The notes below the pieces were generated by a model. That model saw only the letters and a list, made by a program, of their open reading frames with translations, did not search any database and was not told where the DNA came from. A stretch of 64,000 nt of DNA from Hoeflea sp. (lineage in GTDB: Bacteria; Pseudomonadota; Alphaproteobacteria; Rhizobiales; Rhizobiaceae). The stretch is from the NCBI GenBank assembly GCA_019084245.1, contig JAHRFE010000024.1:62001-126000 (forward strand), in the 5' to 3' direction. The position numbers and the translations under genes are program-made. Below are positions 9,578 to 19,151 of the stretch, one piece after another. Within the stretch, counting starts at the first letter, position 1. The number at the start of each line of letters is the position of its first letter.

Positions 9578-10228
9578 ATGGCATATGGTCTGTTTCGGAT
9601 TGTTGCTTCGGTCGTGTTGATTCTGGGGCTGGCGGCAGGCGCTCAGTCGCAGGATCTTGATCCCGAGCGGGCTTCATTCGATCCCGAAATCCAGTTCGTG
9701 ATCACGCCCTTTGGCGCGATCCTGGGCGACCCGGCGCAACTGACCGAACTCGGCTCCGGGCGGACCGGCTATACCTATTGTTCGACCGCCCCCGACAAGG
9801 ACCGCGGATTGTTGCTGATGGCTTCCATCATCATTCCCGCCCAGGATGGCGCCGATGGCGGCGGACATGCGATGATGATGACGGTGGAGCAGGCGCGAAA
9901 CTTCCTGGCCTTGCTGCGCAAGGCTCCGGACTGGGCCAGGGTCGCGGCGGAGAACAAGGTCGGGTTGTTCTCCAAGCCGATCGGCGACGTGATCGGCGCG
10001 GAAGGCGAGGCCGAGCATCTGTCGATCAGGTTCGTCTCCGACGATCTAAGCAGGGGCTCGGTCCGGATCGAGCATGTACTTGGCGGCGTTCCAAGGGCCT
10101 TCGGGTTTGGCCTCAACGCGGCGCAGAAATTTGCCGCGCAGGCCGAGCATGCGCTCGACAAGGGGCTGGCCGAGACGCCCGCGGCGCCGCCTGACGAGGA
10201 CGCCGAGAAGAGCAAGCTGTTCGAGTGA
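9578..10228 (+). CDS. secreted protein of unknown function
   Basis: A 216-residue protein with a clear Sec signal peptide (MAYGLFRIVASVVLILGLAAG, cleavage near AQSQ). I do not recognise a domain. The mature part has few cysteines (a single Cys in YTYCSTAP) and a charged C-terminal tail rich in Ala, Asp, Glu and Lys. GGGAGGA sits 7 bases before the ATG at 9578, which is preferred to the TTG two codons upstream. It is followed by a hairpin terminator and then the nad operon, with no functional link evident. Confidence 0.6.
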   Translation: MAYGLFRIVASVVLILGLAAGAQSQDLDPERASFDPEIQFVITPFGAILGDPAQLTELGSGRTGYTYCSTAPDKDRGLLLMASIIIPAQDGADGGGHAMMMTVEQARNFLALLRKAPDWARVAAENKVGLFSKPIGDVIGAEGEAEHLSIRFVSDDLSRGSVRIEHVLGGVPRAFGFGLNAAQKFAAQAEHALDKGLAETPAAPPDEDAEKSKLFE

Positions 10229-10303
10229 AGCGCAGCCGGCGAAGGAAAAGGCGGCACCCGCCTCGCTTGCAATCGGGCCGGCAAAGGCCTATGTGGGAAG
10301 TGC

Positions 10304-10326
10304 CCCGGCAGTGCCGGGCTCTTTTT
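10304..10326 (+). terminator. Rho-independent terminator
   Basis: A six-base-pair G/C stem (CCCGGC / GCCGGG) with a three-base loop followed by CTCTTTTT. It separates the secreted-protein gene from the NAD operon. Confidence 0.7.
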
Positions 10327-10334
10327 GAACCTAA

Positions 10335-10355
10335 TTATGCTCAAATTGAGCATAA
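10335..10355 (+). promoter_or_regulatory. Perfect 21-base palindrome upstream of nadA, probable NadQ operator
   Basis: Two perfect inverted half-sites, TTATGCTCAA and TTGAGCATAA, flank a single central A. The right edge lies 23 bases before the nadA start, where a repressor would block transcription. In alphaproteobacteria the nadABC operon is reported to be controlled by the NadQ (COG4111) regulator; a protein of that family is encoded at 23030-24007 in this window. The pairing of protein and site is inference. Confidence 0.7.
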
Positions 10356-10378
10356 CAAAGATTGACGGGAGGGTTGCC

Positions 10379-11458
10379 ATGACCCGGTTGGAGACAACGA
10401 CGAGCGCACGGGCTTTGAGGACCATGCCTAGCGCGGCCGAGCGCTTTGGCGTCATCGAGCGTCCGGAACTCAAATACACCCCGGCCGTGGCGCGCGAGAC
10501 CGCCCATCTGTATGACCGCGTGCGCCGGCACATCCCGGAAATCGAGTGGCCGGTCTACGCGCCCTATATACACGCGATCAACCGGATCAAGAAGCAGCGC
10601 GGCGCCTCCATTCTCGCGCATAATTACCAGACGCCGGACATCTTCCACTGTGTGGCCGACATCGTCGGCGATTCGCTGCAGCTGGCGCGCGAAGCCTCGC
10701 TGGTCGATGGCGAGATCATCATCCAGTGCGGCGTGCATTTCATGGCCGAGACCTCAAAACTGCTCAACCCGGACAAGACCGTGCTGATTCCGGACATGAA
10801 GGCCGGGTGCTCGCTGTCGGAATCGATCACAGGTGCCGATGTGCGTCTCTTGAAGCAGCGCTATCCCGGCGTGCCGGTGGTAACCTATGTCAACACGTCT
10901 GCCGATGTGAAGGCAGAGACCGACATCTGCTGCACCTCGTCCAATGCGGTCGCCGTCTGCGAAAGCTTCGAATCCGACACGATCCTGTGCATTCCGGACG
11001 AATACTTGGCGATGAATGTCGCCAAGCAGACCAAGAAGAAGATCCTGACCTGGAAGGGCCATTGCGAGGTGCACGAGCGCTTCACGGCGGAAGAGCTGCT
11101 CGCCTACAAGGAAGCCGATCCGACCATCGAGATCATCGGCCATCCCGAATGCCACCCCGACGTGATCGCGGTCTGCGACTATTCGGGCTCTACTGCGGGC
11201 ATGATCAACTACGTCAAAGACACGCGGCCGTCGCGCGTGCTGTTGGTGACCGAATGCTCGATGGCGTCCAACATCGAGAGTGAAGTTCCGGACGTCGAGT
11301 TCATCAAGCCGTGCAATCTGTGCCCGCACATGAAGCGCATCACGCTCCCCAAGATCCTCGACAGCCTGCTCACCATGACCGAGGAAGTGCTGGTCGACCC
11401 GGCGATTGCTGGCCGCGCCCGGCTGGCCGTCGAGCGGATGATCAATCTCAAGAACTGA
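10379..11458 (+). CDS. nadA: quinolinate synthase
   Basis: A 359-residue NadA. It condenses iminoaspartate with dihydroxyacetone phosphate to quinolinate, using a [4Fe-4S] cluster. Candidate cluster ligands are visible at [17 protein letters not shown], in TECSMASN and in [10 protein letters not shown] near the C-terminus. The substrate-binding region [19 protein letters not shown] is at residues ~80-98. The ATG at 10379 follows GGGAGGG; the longer frame to 10325 would run through the operator palindrome and is rejected. First gene of nadA-nadB-nadC. Confidence 0.96.
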   Translation: MTRLETTTSARALRTMPSAAERFGVIERPELKYTPAVARETAHLYDRVRRHIPEIEWPVYAPYIHAINRIKKQRGASILAHNYQTPDIFHCVADIVGDSLQLAREASLVDGEIIIQCGVHFMAETSKLLNPDKTVLIPDMKAGCSLSESITGADVRLLKQRYPGVPVVTYVNTSADVKAETDICCTSSNAVAVCESFESDTILCIPDEYLAMNVAKQTKKKILTWKGHCEVHERFTAEELLAYKEADPTIEIIGHPECHPDVIAVCDYSGSTAGMINYVKDTRPSRVLLVTECSMASNIESEVPDVEFIKPCNLCPHMKRITLPKILDSLLTMTEEVLVDPAIAGRARLAVERMINLKN

Positions 11459-11503
11459 CGGTCCGGCCGGGCGGCGCAGCGTCGCAGCCAGAAGGAGCAT
11501 GCC

Positions 11504-13099
11504 ATGGTTTCGACCGCGATCGCTATCCATCAGCCGCAGCCGGTCAAGCGATCGGACGAGGTCGTCATCATCGGCGGCGGGCTGGCGGGCCTGTTCTGCG
11601 CGCTGAAACTCGCACCCAAGGCGGTCACCGTGCTGGCGGCAGCGCCCATTGGTCGTGGCGCGTCCTCAGCCTGGGCGCAAGCCGGCATTGCCGCGGCCGT
11701 GGGGCCGGGGGACACCATCGAAAGCCATGTGAACGACACCATCGTCGCCGGCGACGGCATTGTCGATGAAGCCGTGATCCGGATGATGGCGTCGGAGGCG
11801 TCGGACCGGATCCATGACCTGCTGGGTTACGGCGTGCCGTTCGACCGGGATCTCGAAGGCCATCTGGCGGTGAGCCGGGAAGCTGCGCATTCGCAAAGCC
11901 GGATCGTGCGGGTAAAGGGTGACATGGCAGGCCGCGCCATCATGGAGGCGCTGGTGGCCTCGGTGCGCAAGACGCCGTCGATCCGGGTGCTGGAAGGCTA
12001 TGTGGTCGAGGACCTGATTGTCGAGGATGGCCGCGTCACCGGCGTCGTCGCCCGCGACAAGGCCGGCGCCGGCGAGGAGCTGCACCGCATTACCGGCTCC
12101 AACGTGGTGATGGCCACAGGCGGCGTCGGCCATCTCTACGAGGTCACCACCAACCCGACCGAAGCGCGCGGCGGCGGCATCGGCATGGCGGCGCGCGCCG
12201 GCGCCCGGATGGCGGACATGGAATTCGTGCAGTTTCACCCGACCGCGATCGATGTTGGCAAGGACCCTGCGCCGCTCGCCACCGAGGCGCTGCGCGGCCA
12301 TGGCGCGACGCTGCACAATCGCGCCGGCGACCGCTTCATGGTTCCCCTGCACAAGGACGCCGAACTGGCGCCGCGCGACGTCGTGGCCCGCGGCATCTTC
12401 GCCGAGGTCAAGGCCGGGCGGGGCGCCTATCTCGATTGCCGCACGGCGGTGCCCGATTTCGCCGCGGAGTTCCCGACCGTCTTCGGCTATTGCCAGGAGG
12501 CGGGCATCGATCCGGCGCGCGAGATGATCCCGGTCATACCGGCGGCGCATTACTTCATGGGTGGGATCTGGACCGACATCGACGGCCGCTCCTCGCTGCC
12601 AGGCTTCTGGGCCTGCGGCGAATGCACCGCGACCGGTGCGCACGGCGCCAACCGGCTGGCGTCGAACTCGCTGCTGGAGGCGGTGGTGTTTTCCGCCCGC
12701 ATCGCCGATGCGCTGAAAGCCGAGATCAAGCCTGATGCGCCGAAGGACTGGCAGGATGGATCGGTTTCCACCGATGAGCACATCACCGAGAACGACCACC
12801 CCAACATGGTAGCCTTGCGCAAGACCATGAGCGCCAAACTCGGCGTGCTGCGCGATGGCGAGGGCATGCGCGGGGCCCTTGCCACGATCCTGCAACTGGC
12901 CCGGGACAGCCATTCGGTCCGCTTCGACAATGTCATCACCACGGCCAAGCTGATTGCGGTCTGCGCCTTGAACCGCACCGAAAGCCGCGGCGGGCATTTC
13001 CGCATCGATTTTCCCGAGGAACAGGCGGAGTGGAAGCGGCGTACGATTGTGACGCTCGCCCAGGCCCACGCCATCATCCCCGACCTGCTGGAGGGCTGA
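11504..13099 (+). CDS. nadB: L-aspartate oxidase
   Basis: A 531-residue FAD enzyme that oxidises L-aspartate to iminoaspartate, the substrate of NadA. The FAD dinucleotide motif [15 protein letters not shown] is at residues ~23-37; [23 protein letters not shown] and GGIWTDIDG are typical of the succinate dehydrogenase/aspartate oxidase flavoprotein family. GAAGGAG lies 7 bases before the ATG. It is followed three bases later by nadC. Confidence 0.96.
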   Translation: MVSTAIAIHQPQPVKRSDEVVIIGGGLAGLFCALKLAPKAVTVLAAAPIGRGASSAWAQAGIAAAVGPGDTIESHVNDTIVAGDGIVDEAVIRMMASEASDRIHDLLGYGVPFDRDLEGHLAVSREAAHSQSRIVRVKGDMAGRAIMEALVASVRKTPSIRVLEGYVVEDLIVEDGRVTGVVARDKAGAGEELHRITGSNVVMATGGVGHLYEVTTNPTEARGGGIGMAARAGARMADMEFVQFHPTAIDVGKDPAPLATEALRGHGATLHNRAGDRFMVPLHKDAELAPRDVVARGIFAEVKAGRGAYLDCRTAVPDFAAEFPTVFGYCQEAGIDPAREMIPVIPAAHYFMGGIWTDIDGRSSLPGFWACGECTATGAHGANRLASNSLLEAVVFSARIADALKAEIKPDAPKDWQDGSVSTDEHITENDHPNMVALRKTMSAKLGVLRDGEGMRGALATILQLARDSHSVRFDNVITTAKLIAVCALNRTESRGGHFRIDFPEEQAEWKRRTIVTLAQAHAIIPDLLEG

Positions 13100-13102
13100 G
13101 CC

Positions 13103-13978
13103 ATGACAAACGCCTTTCTTCCCGAATTGCCGGCGCTTATGATCGAGGACCAGGTGCGCGCAGCACTCATCGAGGATCTCGGCCGCGCTGGCGACATCAC
13201 CTCCAACGCCACCATCGGCGCAGACAGGCTGGCGAAGGCTGAGATGAACAGCCGCGAAGCGGGTATCATCGCTGGTCTGCCGCTGGCAGAAGCCGCGTTC
13301 CGGCTGATCAATCCGACGGTCCGCTTCGAGGCGCTGGTTTCTGACGGCGCGCGGGTCGAGCCGGGCACCACCATCGCCCGGATTTCCGGCCCGGCGCGCG
13401 GGATCCTGTCGGCCGAACGGGCGGCGCTCAATTATCTCATGCACCTGTCGGGAATCGCCACGTACACCGCGCGCTTTGCCGATGTGATCGCCCACACCAG
13501 GGCCAAAGTCACCTGCACCCGCAAGACCATTCCCGGGCTCAGGTCAGTGGAGAAATACGCCGTGCGCTGCGGCGGCGGCTCGTCGCACCGCTACGGGCTC
13601 GATGACGCCATCCTGATCAAGGACAACCACATCGCGGTTGCCGGTGGCATCGCTGAAGCGCTTCAGGCCGCCAAGGCCTTCGCCGGGCATCTCGTCAAGA
13701 TCGAGATCGAGGTGGATACGCTCGACCAGTTCGCCCAGGTTCTGGAGGAGGGCGCCGATGTCTGCCTGCTCGACAATATGAGACCCGACATGCTCAGGCA
13801 GGCTGTGGCGATGAACCAGGCAGCGGTGCGGAGGTCGATCACGCTCGAGGCGTCTGGCAATGTCAATCTCGACACCATCCGCGCCATCGCCGAAACCGGC
13901 GTCGACTTCATCTCGACCTCGAAGATCACCATGGCGGCGCCGACGCTCGACATCGGGCTCGATATCGCGATTGGGTGA
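13103..13978 (+). CDS. nadC: nicotinate-nucleotide pyrophosphorylase (quinolinate phosphoribosyltransferase)
   Basis: A 291-residue NadC, which converts quinolinate and PRPP to nicotinate mononucleotide, the last step of the operon's pathway. Conserved segments are [27 protein letters not shown] and the C-terminal DFISTSKIT. The ribosome binding site GGAGGG lies inside the end of nadB, so translation is tightly linked. No terminator was seen directly downstream; a repeat-rich spacer follows. Confidence 0.96.
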   Translation: MTNAFLPELPALMIEDQVRAALIEDLGRAGDITSNATIGADRLAKAEMNSREAGIIAGLPLAEAAFRLINPTVRFEALVSDGARVEPGTTIARISGPARGILSAERAALNYLMHLSGIATYTARFADVIAHTRAKVTCTRKTIPGLRSVEKYAVRCGGGSSHRYGLDDAILIKDNHIAVAGGIAEALQAAKAFAGHLVKIEIEVDTLDQFAQVLEEGADVCLLDNMRPDMLRQAVAMNQAAVRRSITLEASGNVNLDTIRAIAETGVDFISTSKITMAAPTLDIGLDIAIG

Positions 13979-14055
13979 GGGATAGCCCGGCGGGCTCGCG
14001 CCGAGGCGGGGGTAGGAGACGCGGACGGCTGCGCCGCCGCACGGGTCCGCAACCG

Positions 14056-14215
14056 CCTTCTTCCGCAGTCACCGCCCTCTCCGACGCCATCCACGGACCT
14101 CTCCGTCGTCATCCTCGGCCGTCGTGCCGAGGATCTACAGAAGTCCGCCCGAAAACAACTGGAGATGGAAATTACCGATGGGCCGGTAGATCCTCGGGAC
14201 AAGCCCGAGGATGAC
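14056..14215 (+). repeat. RIME-like palindromic repeat, copy 1
   Basis: The core, 14107-14215 (109 bp), begins with CGTCATCCTCGGC and ends with its near-inverse, GCCCGAGGATGAC, enclosing GTGCCGAGGATCTAC and GTAGATCCTCGGGAC. Size and sequence resemble the ~108-bp RIME elements of rhizobia. A further 51 bp upstream is also shared with copy 2. The identification with RIME rests on memory of the family, not a search. Confidence 0.75.
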
Positions 14216-14347
14216 GATCCGGGGGGGCGGGACCCGTGCTGTGCGGGGGAAGACCCATGGCTTAGCGACATCCGCCGCCCTCTGATCCTGTCCAATCCGA
14301 TCCCCCCTCACATGGCCTGTAGCCCCTTATCGCATGGACTCCGCCGC

Positions 14348-14526
14348 CCTTCTTCCGCAGTCGCCGCCCTCTCCACCGTCATCCACGGACACCTCCGCCG
14401 TCATCCTCGGCCGTCGTGCCGAGGATCTACAGACGTCCGCCCGAAAACAACTGGAGATGGAAATTACCGATGGGCCAGTAGATCCTCGGGACAGGCCCGA
14501 GTACGATCCGAGGGCCCGAGGATGAC
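14348..14526 (+). repeat. RIME-like palindromic repeat, copy 2
   Basis: The same 51-bp leader and core as copy 1, with three substitutions in the 109-bp core by reading, plus a 19-base insertion near the right end (after GCCCGAG at ~14501) that partly duplicates the GCCCGAG terminus. The two copies are direct repeats 292 bases apart. Confidence 0.75.
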
Positions 14527-14638
14527 GGCGGAGGGGCTCGCGCATGACGAGCCGACGGCGGTCGCAACCCAGTTTGCGGTCGGGGTGACGATCGCAAACC
14601 GGACGAAACGGGACTATCCGATGCACAAGCCATCAAGG

Positions 14639-14655
14639 GCGGACACATTGTCCGC
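14639..14655. repeat. Short perfect inverted repeat upstream of SLC13-type gene
   Basis: GCGGACA and TGTCCGC flank CAT, followed by AAAAA on the plus strand. It lies 89 bases upstream of the transporter start. The A-tract rather than a T-tract argues against a plus-strand terminator; it could be an operator or a minus-strand hairpin. Confidence 0.4.
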
Positions 14656-14743
14656 AAAAAGCTGATTAAACATTTCCACGTTGATGGATCCATTTGATCC
14701 AACATGCATTAAGGCAGGCGACTGACCTCCAAAGGCTGTTTTC

Positions 14744-16624
14744 ATGAACTCTCCCCAATTTCTGATATTTGCCATTCTCGCCGCCACGATGGGGCTGTTC
14801 CTGTGGGGGCGGTTTCGCCATGACATTGTGGCGCTGGCCGCGCTGATGGCCTGCGTGGTCGCGGGGCTGGTTCCGGCGGGAGAGGCTTTTGCGGGCTTTG
14901 GCCATCCGGCGGTCATCACCGTGGCGGCTGTGCTGATCCTGAGCCAGGGCTTGCAGAACACCGGCGCGGTCGACTGGCTGGCGCGCAGCTTACTGCCGCG
15001 GGATGCCGGGCGGCTGACCAGCATGCTGGCGCTGTTGGGACTGGGGGCTGCGCTGTCGGGCTTCATGAACAATGTCGGCGCGATGGCGCTGTTGATGCCG
15101 ATCGCCGTGCAGCTGTCGGGGCGGATAGACCTGACGCCGGGGCAGGTGCTGATGCCGCTGGCCTTCGGCACGATCCTGGGGGGCATGACCACGCTGATCG
15201 GCACGCCGCCCAATTTGATCGTCTCCGGATTCAGGGCGGAGGCCGGTCTGGGACATTTCGCAATGTTCGATTTCGCGCCTGTGGGCGTTGGGGTGGCGGT
15301 GCTGGGCGTGATCTTCATTACCGTCTTCGCCTCCCGGCTTGTGCCTGCACGCAAGTCGGTCAACACCAAGGGGTTTGAAACCGGCGCCTACATGACCGAG
15401 TTGCGCGTTCCGGAAAAAAGCAAGGCTGTGGGGCTGACGCTGAACCTGTTTGAACGCGAGATCGAGGAATCCGGCGCGCAGATCGTGGCGCTGGTGCGCG
15501 ACGAGGCCCGCATCAATGCGCCCCATCGCGGGCACCGCATTCGCGCGGGCGACATCCTCGTGCTCGAGGCCGATGTCGAGGCGCTGGCCGAGGCGGTGTC
15601 GGTCTTCGACATCCATCTGGAGGAAAAGGGCTCGTCGGTTGTCAAGGACAAGGAGGAGGAAGCGGCTAAAGACAAGGAGGCGAAAACCAGCCGGAAGGCC
15701 GAGGCCGAAACCAGCCGGAAGGCCGAAGCCGAAACCGAAGATGGCGACACGGCCCACGACCACGAGAACGAACTGGTTCTGCGCGAACTGGTGGTCCTGC
15801 CCGGCTCATCCATTGTCGGCCGGCCGGCCCGGGATTTGCGGTTGCGCACGCGTTACGGAATCAATCTGCTTGCCGTCTCACGCGATGGACATTCGCCCAG
15901 AGCCCGGCTGCGCACGCTCAAGCTCAAATCCGGCGATCTGCTGCTGATGCAGGGCCCGGCGGTGATCATCACCGAATTCGTCAACGAAACCGGCTGCGTG
16001 CCGCTGGGCGAGCGCGAATTGCGCATCCCCGACAAGCGCATGGCGCTGATCGCGGGCGCCATCATGCTGGGCGCGGTTCTCATCGTCACCCTGGGCCTGC
16101 TGCCGGCAGCGCCCGCCTTTGCGCTGGGCGTGCTTGCCACCATGCTGTTCCGCACCGTGCCGCTGCAGCAGGTCTATACCGCCATCGACTGGCCGGTGAT
16201 CGTGCTGCTGGCGGCGTTGATTCCGGTTGCTGGCGCCATGCAGAGCTCGGGCGCCGCCGACCTTCTGGCGCGCTTTCTGGTGGATACAATTGCGCAGGGA
16301 AATCCCATCGCCGCGCTGGCGGTGGTCCTGATCACCACCATGTTCCTGTCTGACGTCATGAACAATGCAGCCACCGCCGCTGTGCTCTGCCCGATCGCGA
16401 TCGGCATTGCCTCTACCTTGGGCGTCAACCCCGACAGCTTCCTGATGGCGGTGGCGATCGGGGCATCCTGTGCATTCCTCACCCCGATCGGTCATCAGAA
16501 CAACACGCTCATTCTCGGCCCCGGCGGCTTCCGCTTTGGCGATTACTGGAAGCTCGGTCTGCCGCTGGAGGCGCTGGTGGTCGCTGTCAGCCTGCCGCTG
16601 TTGCTGTGGGTGTGGCCGTTGTAG
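14744..16624 (+). CDS. SLC13-family (DASS/CitT-like) transporter with two RCK_C (TrkA-C) domains
   Basis: A 626-residue inner membrane protein. Two hydrophobic halves (residues ~1-200 and ~430-626), each with the SNT/NNA-type hairpin (SGFMNNVGAMALL and LSDVMNNAATAAVL), flank a cytoplasmic middle with two TrkA-C domains (~205-285 and ~340-425). The family moves anions such as sulfate, dicarboxylates or other organic anions with Na+; the substrate is not predictable. Between the two RCK_C domains is a charged low-complexity linker with a 24-base tandem duplication. It is monocistronic and lies behind the repeat-rich spacer. Confidence 0.85.
   Translation: MNSPQFLIFAILAATMGLFLWGRFRHDIVALAALMACVVAGLVPAGEAFAGFGHPAVITVAAVLILSQGLQNTGAVDWLARSLLPRDAGRLTSMLALLGLGAALSGFMNNVGAMALLMPIAVQLSGRIDLTPGQVLMPLAFGTILGGMTTLIGTPPNLIVSGFRAEAGLGHFAMFDFAPVGVGVAVLGVIFITVFASRLVPARKSVNTKGFETGAYMTELRVPEKSKAVGLTLNLFEREIEESGAQIVALVRDEARINAPHRGHRIRAGDILVLEADVEALAEAVSVFDIHLEEKGSSVVKDKEEEAAKDKEAKTSRKAEAETSRKAEAETEDGDTAHDHENELVLRELVVLPGSSIVGRPARDLRLRTRYGINLLAVSRDGHSPRARLRTLKLKSGDLLLMQGPAVIITEFVNETGCVPLGERELRIPDKRMALIAGAIMLGAVLIVTLGLLPAAPAFALGVLATMLFRTVPLQQVYTAIDWPVIVLLAALIPVAGAMQSSGAADLLARFLVDTIAQGNPIAALAVVLITTMFLSDVMNNAATAAVLCPIAIGIASTLGVNPDSFLMAVAIGASCAFLTPIGHQNNTLILGPGGFRFGDYWKLGLPLEALVVAVSLPLLLWVWPL
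15686..15733 (+). repeat. Two 24-base tandem units inside the transporter linker
   Basis: Two adjacent 24-base units differ at one position (GAGGCC versus GAAGCC) and encode TSRKAEAE twice in frame. They extend the charged linker KDKEEEAAKDKEAK between the RCK_C domains. Confidence 0.85.
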
Positions 16625-16681
16625 TTTTCAGGAACACATAAGGCCGGCGGGAAGCGATCAGGAGCATCCCCAAAGTTACTC

Positions 16682-17167
16682 CTACACAGCTTCCGCCACC
16701 GCCGCCTCGAGCGCGGCGATGTCGATCTTGCGCATGGTCATCATCGCCGCGAAGGCACGCTTGGCCTCGGAAGGGTCGGCGCTCGTGGTCAGGTCGAGCA
16801 GGATGCGGGGCGTGATCTGCCAGGAGAAGCCCCAGCGATCCTTGCACCAGCCGCAGGCGCTTTCCGCGCCGCCATTGCCGGTGATCGCATCCCAGTAGCG
16901 GTCGGTTTCTTCCTGGGTGTCGGTGATGACCATGAAGCTTACCGCTTCATTCGGCTTGAAATTCGGACCGCCGTTGAGGCCGACGAATTTTCGACCCAGC
17001 ACGGTGAATTCGACGGTCAGTTCGCTGCCTTCCTGCCCGCCGGGGAAATCGCCGGGCGCGGTGTTCACGCGAATGACACGGCTGTCGGGAAATGTCGCGG
17101 CATAGAAGTCTGCGGCTTGGCGGGCTTGTCCGTGGTCGAACCACACGCAGGTTATGAGTTCGGTCAT
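16682..17167 (-). CDS. VOC/PhnB-like (3-demethylubiquinone-9 3-methyltransferase domain) protein
   Basis: A 161-residue glyoxalase-fold protein of the PhnB/3-dmu-9_3-mt group. Typical segments are [21 protein letters not shown] near the start, [18 protein letters not shown] in the middle and [16 protein letters not shown] near residue 110. Family members have diverse and mostly unproven functions. The ATG at 17167 has AAGGAGACCTGAC upstream; the open frame extends further but without similarity. It is the last gene of a minus-strand run with a GST and an SRPBCC protein. Confidence 0.85.
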   Translation of the reverse strand: MTELITCVWFDHGQARQAADFYAATFPDSRVIRVNTAPGDFPGGQEGSELTVEFTVLGRKFVGLNGGPNFKPNEAVSFMVITDTQEETDRYWDAITGNGGAESACGWCKDRWGFSWQITPRILLDLTTSADPSEAKRAFAAMMTMRKIDIAALEAAVAEAV

Positions 17168-17223
17168 GTCAGGTCTCCTTCTCTCTGTGGTTTGAAAATC
17201 TTTGACGCCTGATGGGCCACGCT

Positions 17224-17877
17224 TCAGTCGGCCGGTGGCTTGCCGGCATTGACCAGCAATTGCGCGGCAAAAGCGCGTTGGTAGGCCGGGCGTGCTTCGC
17301 CACGGGCGAGATAGGCCTTGAGGTTCGGAAACTCTTCCAGCAGGGCCAGTGATTTCAGCCGGAGCAGCACCGACACCATCATCAGGTCGCCCGCGCTGAA
17401 GGCACCATCGAGCCATTCGGAGTGGCCGAGATGCGCCGACAGCTGACGCAGCCGATGGCGGACCCGGTCATCGAGCAAGGGTAGGAGCTCCGCGCACCAG
17501 GGCTTGTCGCCCACCACATACGGCGTCTGCTCGCGATCGAGGATCGGCGGCTCTACCGTGTTGAGGGCTGCAAACATCCATGTGATGGCGCGCGCCCGCG
17601 CATTGGGATCTTTCGGCAGCAGGCCGGGATGGCGCTCGGCGATATGGAGCACGATCGCGCCGGTTTCAAACAGGGCGAGATCGCCGTCCTCAAAGGTCGG
17701 GATCTGGCCGAACGGATGCAGCGCAAGATGCGCGGGCTGCTTCATGGCCTTGAAGGAGACGCGGCGCACCGCGTAGGGCTGGCCCACTTCCTCAATCGCC
17801 CAGCGCACGCGGGTGTCACGCGCGAGCCCCCTGCCGCCATCCGGCGATCGTTCAAAGGCGGTGATGGTGGGGTTCAT
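17224..17877 (-). CDS. glutathione S-transferase family protein
   Basis: A 217-residue GST-like protein: thioredoxin-fold N-terminus with the glutathione-contacting turn [20 protein letters not shown] (residues ~55-74) and an all-helical C-terminal domain. The order SRPBCC-GST-VOC on one strand with short gaps suggests an operon for handling a small toxic or xenobiotic compound, which is inference. An AGGAG lies just upstream of the ATG. Confidence 0.85.
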   Translation of the reverse strand: MNPTITAFERSPDGGRGLARDTRVRWAIEEVGQPYAVRRVSFKAMKQPAHLALHPFGQIPTFEDGDLALFETGAIVLHIAERHPGLLPKDPNARARAITWMFAALNTVEPPILDREQTPYVVGDKPWCAELLPLLDDRVRHRLRQLSAHLGHSEWLDGAFSAGDLMMVSVLLRLKSLALLEEFPNLKAYLARGEARPAYQRAFAAQLLVNAGKPPAD

Positions 17878-17899
17878 GGCAAGGCTCCTCCATATCCGC

Positions 17900-18343
17900 C
17901 TACTGGTTGATCTCGGGCTCCACGAGCCTTGCGAGCTTGTCGAGCGACTGCTGCCATCCGAGGTAACAGGCTTCCGGCGGGATCACGTCCGGCACGCCTT
18001 CTTGCTGGACGGTGAGTTCGGTTCCCATCGAGACGGCCTTCAGATTGACGGTGACGCGCATCTCGCCCGGCAGGTTCGGGTCTTCGAAGACGTCGGTGTA
18101 GACAAGGCGTTCTTCGGGCACGAGATCGAGATATCTGCCGCCAAAGGCGTGACTGTCGCCTGTTGTGAAATTGCGGAAGGACATTCTGTGGCTGCCCCCC
18201 ACTTTGGCATCAAGGTGATGCACTGTGCAGAGGTACCCGTAAGGCGGGATCCAGCTCGCCACGGCATCGGCCTCCAGAAAGGCGCGATAGATCTTTTCCG
18301 GCCTGGCGGCGATGACACGGTGAAGGCGGATCGTGCTGGGCAT
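17900..18343 (-). CDS. SRPBCC (AHSA1-like) domain protein
   Basis: A 147-residue START-like lipid/ligand-binding fold protein, opening with the typical MPSTIRLHRVIAARPEKIYR and containing RAFLEADAVASWIPP. AHSA1-type proteins often pair with ArsR or TetR regulators and with VOC proteins. AGGAGGACAAC precedes the ATG at 18343; longer frames to 18517 are rejected. A TetR-type operator-like inverted repeat lies 49 bases upstream, probably controlling this gene and the two behind it. Confidence 0.85.
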   Translation of the reverse strand: MPSTIRLHRVIAARPEKIYRAFLEADAVASWIPPYGYLCTVHHLDAKVGGSHRMSFRNFTTGDSHAFGGRYLDLVPEERLVYTDVFEDPNLPGEMRVTVNLKAVSMGTELTVQQEGVPDVIPPEACYLGWQQSLDKLARLVEPEINQ

Positions 18344-18391
18344 GGTGTTGTCCTCCTGGCCTGATTGCCTCATCTCTTCCTTGGAGCTATC

Positions 18392-18411
18392 CATACCGAC
18401 CAGTTGGTATG
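18392..18411 (-). promoter_or_regulatory. Inverted-repeat operator candidate for the SRPBCC-GST-VOC operon
   Basis: CATACC and GGTATG flank an 8-base centre, and 16 of the 20 positions are symmetrical. The ACCGAC/GTTGGT core resembles operators of TetR-type repressors. It lies 49-68 bases upstream of the SRPBCC start. No tetR gene is next to it in this window. Confidence 0.4.
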
Positions 18412-18609
18412 ATGTCAATTCACAGCTTGTGTCACCGTTGCTTTTTCGAGTGACGGTCATCCGGCTCCATCCGCCCGGTTCCGGCCGGGGCGCGGTCCTC
18501 CAGGGTTGCCTCCGCACACGGTTGGCTCATCGGTTAGGGGGCGTTCCGTTGCCATTTTCTGACGCACCACTTCGTTATCTTGCTCGTCATCAACAGCAGG
18601 GAGCGTGAC

Positions 18610-19077
18610 ATGAAACTGAAACTCACCGGCGTGACCGCGATGATGGTTCTCGCCGGTCTTTCCACCGCCCAGGCGCAAACGGAGACCAGCCCCATGGAAA
18701 CGGCAGCAATTCTGGCCACGATCGAAACCATGACCGACGCGTTTGCGGCCGGCGATGTCGACACTATCCTGTCCACCTACGAGACAGGGGCGACGGTCGT
18801 CGCCGAGCCCGGCATGCCGGTCAGCGGTGCCGCCGCTCTGCGGGAAATGTTTGCGCAGTTCATTGCCCAGGGCGTCAGCTTCACCTACGGCGCGCACGAT
18901 GTCGTCATGGCGGGCGATCTCGCCCTGCACCTGATGAAGTGGACTGCGCCAACGCCCGAAGGCGACGTCACCGCGCTTTCGGTTGCCGTCCTGCGCAAGC
19001 AAGCCGACGGCAGCTGGAAAATGGTGATCGATCAGCCGTTTGGGGATGCAGTCATGCACGACGATTCAGTCAGGTAA
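18610..19077 (+). CDS. secreted SnoaL/DUF4440-like (NTF2 fold) protein
   Basis: A 155-residue protein with a Sec signal (MKLKLTGVTAMMVLAGLSTAQA) followed by an NTF2-like domain: ETMTDAFAAGDVDTILSTYETGA and the end pattern LRKQADGSWKMVIDQPF are characteristic. Such domains bind small ligands or act as isomerases; no catalytic role can be assigned. The ATG at 18610 is preceded by CAGGGAG; a TTG ten codons upstream is not favoured. It is transcribed divergently from the SRPBCC operon and ended by a hairpin. Confidence 0.75.
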   Translation: MKLKLTGVTAMMVLAGLSTAQAQTETSPMETAAILATIETMTDAFAAGDVDTILSTYETGATVVAEPGMPVSGAAALREMFAQFIAQGVSFTYGAHDVVMAGDLALHLMKWTAPTPEGDVTALSVAVLRKQADGSWKMVIDQPFGDAVMHDDSVR

Positions 19078-19121
19078 CAACCGGCAGGTGAATCCGGACG
19101 GCGGTTGCACCAGAATGAACA

Positions 19122-19143
19122 GGGCCGCCCTCGCGGGCGGCCC
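19122..19143 (+). terminator. Strong hairpin between convergent genes, terminator-like
   Basis: A perfect 9-bp G/C stem (GGGCCGCCC / GGGCGGCCC) with a 4-base loop, between the DUF4440-like gene and the betaine transporter. There is no proper T-tract on either strand, so termination is probable from position but not certain. Confidence 0.45.
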
Positions 19144-19151
19144 GTGTCGTG

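Larger units (their letters stand above)
13979..14743. other. 765-base intergenic region with RIME-like repeats
   Basis: No protein-coding gene is supported here: the open frames are short, repeat-derived and mirrored on both strands. The region holds two related blocks (14056-14215 and 14348-14526, listed separately) and a small inverted repeat at 14639-14655. The promoter of the SLC13-type gene must lie in the last ~200 bases. Confidence 0.75.

Noticed and set aside
10325-10378. Longer N-terminus for NadA
   Set aside because: The extra codons lie across the regulatory palindrome; the ATG at 10379 has a good ribosome binding site.
14107-14215. CRISPR-like direct repeats
   Set aside because: Only two copies, each over 100 bp and internally palindromic, with no regular short spacers.
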